A DNA stretch of 23,651 nt. Origin: SZUA-35 sp037969565. Its GTDB lineage: Bacteria > Actinomycetota > Acidimicrobiia > Acidimicrobiales > SZUA-35. Below are positions 21,367-23,651 of this stretch, in pieces. Positions within the stretch are counted from its first letter, which is position 1. Each line of letters begins with the position of its first letter. Location of the stretch: positions 1 through 23,651 of the forward strand of contig JBBKXQ010000086.1 in assembly GCA_037969565.1 (NCBI GenBank). Direction: 5' to 3'. The notes beneath the pieces were generated by a model. It ran no database searches. It worked only from the letters and a program-made list of their open reading frames with translations, and was not told the origin of the DNA. The translations under genes were made by a program, and so were the position numbers.

Positions 21367-21865
21367 TACTCGAGCCGTTGGTGTCGATGTCTTGGCTTTC
21401 GACGTAGCTCTCGATCGAGCGGGCGAAACGTTCGAGGAGGTCGGCCAGGAGAATCTGGTCGTCGTGGCTGAATTCGCTGAGGATCTGGGTGAGGCCGACC
21501 TGCACCCGCTCGGCGATCACGGCGTGGCGGGCTTGGCCGGTAGGTGTGATCGACACCAGGATCGAACGCTGATCGTCCTCCGCTTTGATCCGGGCCGCGA
21601 GGCCCTTGTCGACCAGACAGCCGACGGCCCGCGTGGTGGAGGCGGGTGTGATGTGCAGGGCTTCGGCCAACTCGCCCATACGAATCGGTTCGTCTTTTTG
21701 GGCCAGCACGCTGAGTGCATCGGCGATCGCCATGTCGAGGCCCTCCTCGCCCATGCCGTAGAAGAGGTCTTTGATGCGGCCGGCCGAGGCGCCACGTCGG
21801 ATCTCCCGCCAGGCTCGCCCGACTCGTCGTCGCTGCTCGGCTGACACTGCTGTATGCGTACTCAT
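21362..21865 (-). CDS. MarR-family transcriptional regulator
   Basis: The 167-residue winged helix protein contains the recognition region MGELAEALHITPASTTRAVGCLVDKGLAARI, with the wing following as KAEDDQRSILVSITPTGQA (DxRxxxVxLTxxG in the family). C-terminal helices would form the dimer. MarR proteins usually repress a neighbouring gene and release DNA on binding a small phenolic or other ligand. The downstream alcohol dehydrogenase on the same strand, with two dyads in between, is the likely target. The gene starts 34 nt after larC ends, so it may also be read through from the larBC unit. Confidence 0.9.
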   Translation of the reverse strand: MSTHTAVSAEQRRRVGRAWREIRRGASAGRIKDLFYGMGEEGLDMAIADALSVLAQKDEPIRMGELAEALHITPASTTRAVGCLVDKGLAARIKAEDDQRSILVSITPTGQARHAVIAERVQVGLTQILSEFSHDDQILLADLLERFARSIESYVESQDIDTNGSSS

Positions 21866-21899
21866 TGTCGACGATTGTTGCCTGTCGCGATGTGCGATG

Positions 21900-23069
21900 T
21901 CACGTTAGACCTCGGGAAACGTGGGTCATGACTTCGTTGGCGAGAACGCGAACCGGGATGCCGGTTTGATCGGAAAGGGCAACGAGGTCATCGAATTCGG
22001 GCTTCGAGCCATGGGGGCCGATCTTGATTTGGATGGTCTGGCCATGCAGTTCGATCGACATGAACGAGCGTTCGCTGACGTGTTTGGTGACGGCAAGTGT
22101 GCGGCAGCCGAGCGAACCGGTTTCGGCCAGCAGAACGGCCCGGAGTTCGTCGGCGCGGTCGGGGCGGCACAGGAGGCGGACCTCGTGGGCGGGACGACCC
22201 TTCTTCATCACGATGGGAACGATCCATGCATCGTCGGCCCCGGAGGACAGGAGCTTGGCCACGGTTCGGGCCAGCAGTTCCGGGCTGATGTCGTCGACGT
22301 TCGCCTCGATGATCAGCGCCGTCTCACTTCGTTCGATCGCGTCATCGATCGGGCTGTCGGTCGGGTCGAGGGCGATGATGGTGAGTGCGTTGGGGTGGGA
22401 GGTCGGATTCCACTTGCCTGCCCCTCGGCTGGTGGCGGCGATCGATCCAGTGGGCAGAGAGCCCCATCCATCGGCCATTGTCACCATCAGCGCGGCGCCG
22501 GTCGGTGTGCACGTCTCGGCTTCGACGTCGAGGCCCCGAACCGGACAGCCGCGGAGAAGGGCCACGGTGGCCGGCGCCGGGAGGGGGAGTGTGCCGTGGG
22601 CTGCCTGCACCGTGCCGTGGCCGAGTCCAACGGGACCGACGGTCACCGATCGAGGGTCGATCGCGGCCAGCAGCAACCAGCTTCCGACGATGTCGACCAG
22701 GGCATCGACGGCACCAACTTCGTGGAAGTGGACTTCGTCGATGGACACGCCGTGTTGGGCCGCTTCCACCTCACCCAGGAGCCGGAAGGTGCGCCGGGCA
22801 CCCTCGATGGCCCTCTTCGGGAGGTCGGTCCGGGCCAGGAGTTCGTCGATGCTGGACCAGCTCCGGGCCGGGCCGGACTCGGCGTTGACCTCCACCCGTG
22901 TGCAAGTGAGCCCGGCGCGAAGTTCGTTCGACTGGGCAAGCTCGTAGCCACCGATTCCCAGCTGTTGCAGGCCGAGCAGGGGGTCGGAGGTTCCGTGTAA
23001 ACCGGCAAGAGCACCCAACAGCATGTCGCCCGATGCACCGAAGGTGGGATCGATCCAGAGGTGGGTCAT
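21900..23069 (-). CDS. larC: LarC, nickel insertase for nickel-pincer nucleotide cofactor
   Basis: The 389-residue protein starts at ATG 23069, which overlaps the larB stop (ATGA). The conserved N-terminus WIDPTFGASGDMLLGAL follows directly; a longer frame to 23153 would run into larB. Further family segments are VHFHEVGAVDALVDIVGS (His-rich, metal-related), TPTGAALM, EANVDDISPELL and VMKKGRPAHEV. LarC inserts nickel into the pincer nucleotide made by LarB and LarE; the cofactor serves lactate racemase LarA and relatives. Here LarC is a single uninterrupted frame, unlike the frameshifted LarC1/LarC2 of Lactobacillus. larE and larA are not visible in this window. Confidence 0.92.
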   Translation of the reverse strand: MTHLWIDPTFGASGDMLLGALAGLHGTSDPLLGLQQLGIGGYELAQSNELRAGLTCTRVEVNAESGPARSWSSIDELLARTDLPKRAIEGARRTFRLLGEVEAAQHGVSIDEVHFHEVGAVDALVDIVGSWLLLAAIDPRSVTVGPVGLGHGTVQAAHGTLPLPAPATVALLRGCPVRGLDVEAETCTPTGAALMVTMADGWGSLPTGSIAATSRGAGKWNPTSHPNALTIIALDPTDSPIDDAIERSETALIIEANVDDISPELLARTVAKLLSSGADDAWIVPIVMKKGRPAHEVRLLCRPDRADELRAVLLAETGSLGCRTLAVTKHVSERSFMSIELHGQTIQIKIGPHGSKPEFDDLVALSDQTGIPVRVLANEVMTHVSRGLT

Positions 23070-23651
23070 GCCATCGCTCGCAGCACGCGATGGGCGGCGC
23101 AGGCGGCGCCATAACCGTTGTCGATGCCCACCACGCTGACTCCGGGAGCGCACGACGACATCATCGACAGGAGGGCGGTGATCCCCTCGAACGACGTGCC
23201 GTAACCGACGGAGGTTGGCACGGCGATGATCGGCTGGGCGACGAGGCCGGCCAACACGGTGGGAAGGGCGCCTTCCATTCCGGCGAAGGCAACGATCACT
23301 TCACCTTGCGAGATTTCGGGCATGGCCGTGACGAGGCGGTGCAGCCCGGCCACGCCGATGTCGGTGACGGCGACGGCGCAATGGCCCAGGGCTTCCAGTG
23401 TGAGCCGGGCTTCGTCGGCCATCGGCAGGTCGGAGGTGCCGGCGCTGGCGATCACCACACAACGGCCGGTCGAGGTGCGGTGGCGCCACGTGAGGGTGCC
23501 GTGGGATTGGGCCGCGGGGTTCAGCTGGCGGAGCGCCTCGGCTTGGTCCGATGTGGCGCGGGTTGCGACCACGGCATCAGAACCCCGCTGCAGAAAACTG
23601 CCGACGATGTCGACGCATTGCTCGACGGTTTTGCCGGCGCAATACACCGCT
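23066..23651 (-). CDS. larB: LarB, nickel-pincer nucleotide biosynthesis carboxylase, N-terminus cut by window edge
   Basis: The frame is open to the last complete codon of the window, and the GTG at 23647 is probably an internal Val (VYCAGKT), so the true start lies beyond the edge. About 194 residues are visible. VIASAGTSDLPMADEA, TDIGVAGLHRL, AFAGMEGALPTVLAGL and PTSVGYGTSFEGITALL are hallmarks of the PurE-related LarB, which carboxylates and hydrolyses nicotinic acid adenine dinucleotide in the first step of nickel-pincer cofactor synthesis. It is coupled to larC by a 4-nt overlap. Confidence 0.93.
   Translation of the reverse strand, partial: AVYCAGKTVEQCVDIVGSFLQRGSDAVVATRATSDQAEALRQLNPAAQSHGTLTWRHRTSTGRCVVIASAGTSDLPMADEARLTLEALGHCAVAVTDIGVAGLHRLVTAMPEISQGEVIVAFAGMEGALPTVLAGLVAQPIIAVPTSVGYGTSFEGITALLSMMSSCAPGVSVVGIDNGYGAACAAHRVLRAMA

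Overview
The window is high-GC DNA with very dense, mostly overlapping genes. It carries LacI-family operators of the actinobacterial CebR/CelR type, lipoproteins of the 'AAC-GSD' type and GTG/TTG starts. This suggests an actinomycete-like bacterium, possibly a marine member of the Acidimicrobiia. That placement is inferred from style and gene content, not from a marker gene. No rRNA, tRNA, IS element or CRISPR array was seen, and no gap between genes exceeds about 230 bp.

Region 1 (1-4355, + strand) is a tightly overlapping operon: the C-terminal part of a 6-phosphogluconolactonase-like beta-propeller lactonase, an NAD-dependent SDR/epimerase-type dehydrogenase, a ManD-type enolase-superfamily sugar-acid dehydratase, a KDPG/KHG aldolase and a PfkB-family 2-keto-3-deoxygluconate kinase. 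Together they can oxidise a hexose to a sugar acid, dehydrate it to KDG, phosphorylate it and split it to pyruvate and glyceraldehyde-3-phosphate (a semi-phosphorylative Entner-Doudoroff route).

Region 2 (4356-20182) is a beta-glucan, probably laminarin (beta-1,3-glucan), utilisation locus. A 1631-residue secreted multidomain GH16 enzyme (+) converges, across a strong hairpin, on a minus-strand unit: LacI-type regulator, cytoplasmic GH3 beta-glucosidase and a large GH94/GH149/GH161-like putative phosphorylase. Divergent from the regulator lies a + strand ABC sugar uptake operon (binding lipoprotein, two permeases) that ends with a short surface GH16 lipoprotein. Four copies of a 16-bp palindrome centred on GGGAGCGCTCCC (one before the large GH16 gene, one before GH3, two before the transporter) each sit just downstream of or overlapping a recognisable promoter. 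The three transcription units therefore look like one regulon of the local LacI-type protein. No ABC ATPase is encoded here.

The inferred flow is: polymer cut outside by the two GH16 enzymes; oligosaccharides imported by the ABC transporter; intracellular cleavage by hydrolysis (GH3) and possibly phosphorolysis; glucose possibly oxidised through the region 1 pathway.

Region 3 (20183-23651, minus strand) is unrelated housekeeping or accessory metabolism: a zinc alcohol dehydrogenase, a MarR regulator with two dyad sequences between them, and larB-larC for nickel-pincer nucleotide cofactor synthesis (larB cut by the window edge).

The most striking observations are the large GH16 protein, whose catalytic domain appears nested inside a carbohydrate-binding module that carries a second, independent insertion; the use of a cellulose-type CebR/CelR box for what looks like a beta-1,3-glucan regulon; and the uncharacterised phosphorylase-like protein translationally coupled to GH3.
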